DNA of 64,000 nucleotides, taken from the NCBI RefSeq assembly GCF_000003195.3, contig NC_012873.2, positions 8,269,894 through 8,333,893 on the forward strand, written 5' to 3'. This DNA is from Sorghum bicolor. Taxonomy: Eukaryota; Streptophyta; Magnoliopsida; Poales; Poaceae. Below are positions 61,756 to 64,000 of the stretch, one piece after another. A model generated the notes under the pieces. That model ran no database searches. It was not told where the DNA came from and was given only the letters and a program-made list of their open reading frames with translations. Every line of letters begins with the position of its first letter. Within the stretch, counting starts at the first letter, position 1. The position numbers and the translations under genes were made by a program.

Positions 61756-61758
61756 TAA

Positions 61759-61950
61759 GAGCAACTCCAACAGCCTTGCTATTCTTATTATGGAGGCCTT
61801 TTAGAACTTTTATAGTAGAAAAATAGACTCCAACAGATGTGCTATTTGGTTTTGTAAAATAGAAAGTTTACTATCCCTTGATTTTCGTTGGCCATATATA
61901 GTCAACCACTTGCACTAGCTATCTGATAGCAAGGCTGTTGTAAATCTCTT
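61759..61950. mobile_element. Different MITE adjoining the tandem array
   Basis: It begins GAGCAACTCCAACAGCCTTG and ends with the degenerate complement ...AGCAAGGCTGTTGTAAATCTC. The inverted core CAACAGCCTTGCTAT is conserved in both arms. It abuts the third Tourist copy at TAA. Confidence 0.65.
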
Positions 61951-62089
61951 CTTTTTTTTTAAAAGTTATCTATTTTACAAAATAACTAAACATTAGAATT
62001 TAGCTATTCATTTTAGCCGAAGCTCTTCGAGATGGTGTAACGAGTGCGATTCAAACCAAGGTAGTCTTGATTGGATCCGCAGCGAATGT

Positions 62090-63325
62090 ACGGCATCGGC
62101 AGCGACGACGACAGCGGTCCGCCTTCACGGCCTCTAATCGATGCTACCGCCGAGACGAGGCAACGCCTGCGGCGGACGAGGTAGAAGCCGGGCCAGAGGA
62201 GGCGACGGCGTTGATGGAGGAGGGAGGAACAGAGAGGGGTAAAACAGGAAAGCGACTCATCTCTGCCATGAGGGTCCACTCGTCAGGGACCTGATGTTCT
62301 CCTGCTGCGGTACAGTTTGCTTTCTTTCCATCCTCAACTCCGGCGGCGGTTCCTCTTCCTGTTACCCCGCATCCCTAGCCGCGACGACTCCTCGATCGCC
62401 GGCGAATATCGTCGTCCCTGACTCTCAACTCTGGTAGCTCCCAGCCTCCCCACGAGTCCGACCATCCCGCGGTTATCAATCTGGCTTGAACTGCACTTCG
62501 AAGTCTCGTTGCTTCATTTTTTTTGAGTGTTTATTATGCGTTGTGCCTTCAATTCAAAGAACCATGCTTGGGATAAGGACTCAAATGCGATGGATGGTTC
62601 AAGAGTGGATTTTCTATTGTTGTCTCCAGAAGGAAACCCAATGGGATTCAGACCCGAAGCCCCAAAGGTATCAAGAGTTCTTGCTGAAACCCACACCATT
62701 TTTTTTTGAAAGATCTGGATAATGCGGGCATGTGTTACTCTCAAGTAGAAGAGCAGGTTGCGGTGCCCAGACGCACAGATAAGACCTGAGTCAGTAAGAA
62801 TCTGATCAGGTGGAGCATCCAGCGATGATTCCCAGCAATTTGGCATACCCACGCCATTTGAAGTTCTTGCTGATAGCCTGATACCCATGCCATTTGAAGT
62901 TCTTGCTGGTAACCACACCATTTGTGTTTTTCTGTGCCATCTGGCTACACAACCATGATACGATTCAAACTGCCCGTACCTCATTTCCGTGAATTTCACA
63001 GCAATTGCTCTAAATCTGGAGTGCTACGTATTTGTTGCAGGTTGTGGCAAACTGACAGTGACAAACTGACAATTTTCCTTCTCGTCAACTCAAGAGTTGC
63101 TTGCACTCCAAGTAGCAATACCATTTTTTAGAATTTCTGCGGTCTAAAAGTTAGTCAACAACGTGCTAGTGGCTTCTATATCTGACGCAATTTCCCTTTG
63201 TTGACGTACTGCATATTGTCTTGTATGTCAACATGTGTTCTTAATTTTATTCCAAAAACATCACATGTCAACAAAGTTTCGATAAAGGGAAGCTTCTTGG
63301 ATACTGCCCTGGCCTCCTGTTAGGG
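62090..63325. other. 5' flank of the cysteine synthase gene
   Basis: GC-rich at 62090-62480, then AT-rich. A 161-codon open frame on the minus strand (62514-62999) and a 60-codon one on the plus strand have no recognisable domain. A phrase of about 30 bp around TTGAAGTTCTTGCTG recurs at about 62680, 62862 and 62900. Nothing here supports a gene firmly. Confidence 0.4.
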
Positions 63326-63330
63326 ATATG

Positions 63331-63338
63331 TATAAATA
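63331..63338 (+). promoter_or_regulatory. TATA box of the cysteine synthase gene
   Basis: TATAAATA lies 104 bp upstream of the ATG at 63435, giving a leader of about 70 nt. Confidence 0.6.
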
Positions 63339-63434
63339 AACAGCAGCATTGGAGCCCCTCCACTCCTACCATTGATTTGTTCAAGAGATTTGAAGCTCCC
63401 AGTTCTTGTTGACGTTGCTGTAATTTGTAAATAC

Positions 63435-63783
63435 ATGGAGGTGCAGGAAGGAAGGAAAGGAATACCGTCGTTGCTCTCCTTGCAAGGGGAGTGCATTGCA
63501 TCGAACATCACACAGGTGGCTGCTGTATTCCCTTTCTTTGTGTAGCAACATTCTTCCTATAGGAATACATCAAAGTGTTGTGAAGTCTGCTAATTTTGCT
63601 GTTGCTGCTTGTTGCAAACCTGCAATTAGTTATGAGTAAATTCTCTGCCTTTCAGCTGATTGGTTGGACGCCGCTGATAGAACTGAAAAATATTGCCAAG
63701 AAGGATGGCATATACGCTCGCCTGATTGGGAAGATTGAGCCGTACCAGCCCCTTTCTTCTGTTAAGGATCGAAGTGCTCTCAG
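63435..63783 (+). CDS. Cysteine synthase (O-acetylserine thiol-lyase) family, 5' part
   Basis: A PLP-dependent enzyme family that makes cysteine from O-acetylserine and sulfide; some plant members have other beta-substituted alanine substrates. Exon 1 is 63435-63515 (27 codons) and exon 2 is 63656-63783; both splice sites are GT-AG and phase is kept. Exon 2 encodes QLIGWTPLIELKNIAKKDGI and PLSSVKDRSALR. The first matches the family's substrate-entry LIGNTPL block (Trp replaces Asn), and SVKDR holds the Lys that forms the Schiff base with PLP. No transit peptide is evident, suggesting a cytosolic product. The gene runs out of the window after 69 codons. LIGWTP and a short N-terminus suggest a grass-specific atypical subgroup (from memory). 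Confidence 0.85.
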
Positions 63784-64000
63784 GTGACTGCTCTACTTCT
63801 TGATGTGACATAACATATTTTTCACCAAGCAATTCAGATACAAAATGGTAAAGTTATCTTAGCATTAAAGTGTCAGTTCGCTATAGCACTCTTGTGAACT
63901 GTGATCAAAAGGTTCTAGCATTTGTCTCACTGATACAACATATAGTCTACAACTCTTCATTATGAGCAAGAGTTGTTTAAATATAGTTCAATTAGCAGAA
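63784..64000 (+). other. Intron 2 of the cysteine synthase gene (partial)
   Basis: It begins GTGACT after exon 2. AT-rich, with no next exon before the window ends. Confidence 0.7.

Larger units (their letters stand above)
60790..62085. repeat. Second copy of the 44222-44640 repeat, with MITE insertions
   Basis: It is similar to 44222-44640 from AAACCAAACAGTTTATTAGT to the GATTGGATCCGC end. Relative to that copy it gained about 880 bp of MITE sequence at 61152 and about 90 bp near 60950-61040. Confidence 0.7.

Noticed and set aside
23109..63783. A biosynthetic or functional gene cluster around the CYP711A gene
   Set aside because: Neighbours (hnRNP, EF-hand, NLR, cysteine synthase) have no link to strigolactone chemistry and are separated by kilobases of repeats.
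1..64000. CRISPR arrays, bacterial operons, tRNA or rRNA genes
   Set aside because: None found by eye; the repeats present are eukaryotic transposons and microsatellites, and the tRNA-like sequence belongs to SINEs.

Overview
This is a window of plant nuclear DNA from a grass, most likely Andropogoneae such as Sorghum or a close relative. The evidence is multi-exon genes with GT-AG introns, GC-rich first exons typical of grasses, and grass repeat families (Au SINE, Stowaway and Tourist MITEs, a GGCCTTGTTTAG-ended MITE, CACTA, hAT, Copia, L1-type LINE). The species call is inference; the grass call is firm.

Layout. (1) 118-12816, +: the C-terminal 1323 codons of separase, the protease that cuts cohesin at anaphase, in 15 exons. 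A 4.7 kb degenerate Copia element with a nested DNA element sits in one intron. (2) 12.9-19.4 kb: debris, namely a frameshifted CCHC zinc-knuckle gene, an eIF4A-type DEAD-box pseudogene that keeps an intron, and a decayed hAT transposon. (3) 19.7-22.4 kb: a MITE, two tRNA-derived SINE copies and GC-rich sequence of unknown origin. (4) 23109-26279, -: a complete two-RRM glycine-rich hnRNP gene (391 aa, 6 coding exons). (5) 30043-34057, +: a complete EF-hand membrane protein of the reticulocalbin/calumenin (CREC) type (379 aa, 6 exons) ending in HDELR. (6) 34876-36899, -: a complete cytochrome P450 of the CYP711A/MAX1 family (553 aa, 4 exons), the strigolactone-pathway enzyme family, convergent with the EF-hand gene. 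(7) 37-49 kb: a repeat-rich stretch with LINE fragments, a CACTA element with an empty paralogous site nearby, nested MITEs, and a possible 64-aa three-exon gene. (8) 49495-58322, -: a CC-NBS-LRR resistance gene (953 aa, 2 exons). Its ~6 kb intron splits the NB domain, starts directly in a (TATATG)n microsatellite and holds a 1.9 kb solo LTR. (9) 58.6-63.3 kb: more MITEs, including three tandem Tourist-like copies sharing TAA sites. (10) 63435 to the end, +: the first two exons of a cysteine synthase (O-acetylserine thiol-lyase) family gene.

The five host genes beside separase do unrelated jobs (RNA processing, ER/Golgi calcium binding, hormone synthesis, immunity, sulfur assimilation). I see no sign that they form a functional cluster. 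No obviously new multi-gene system is present. The points most worth following are splice-site and repeat architectures: the microsatellite at the NLR 5' splice site, the duplicated acceptor in separase, the tandem MITE array, and the possible small gene. All exon coordinates were read by hand from splice consensus and phase, so they are predictions.
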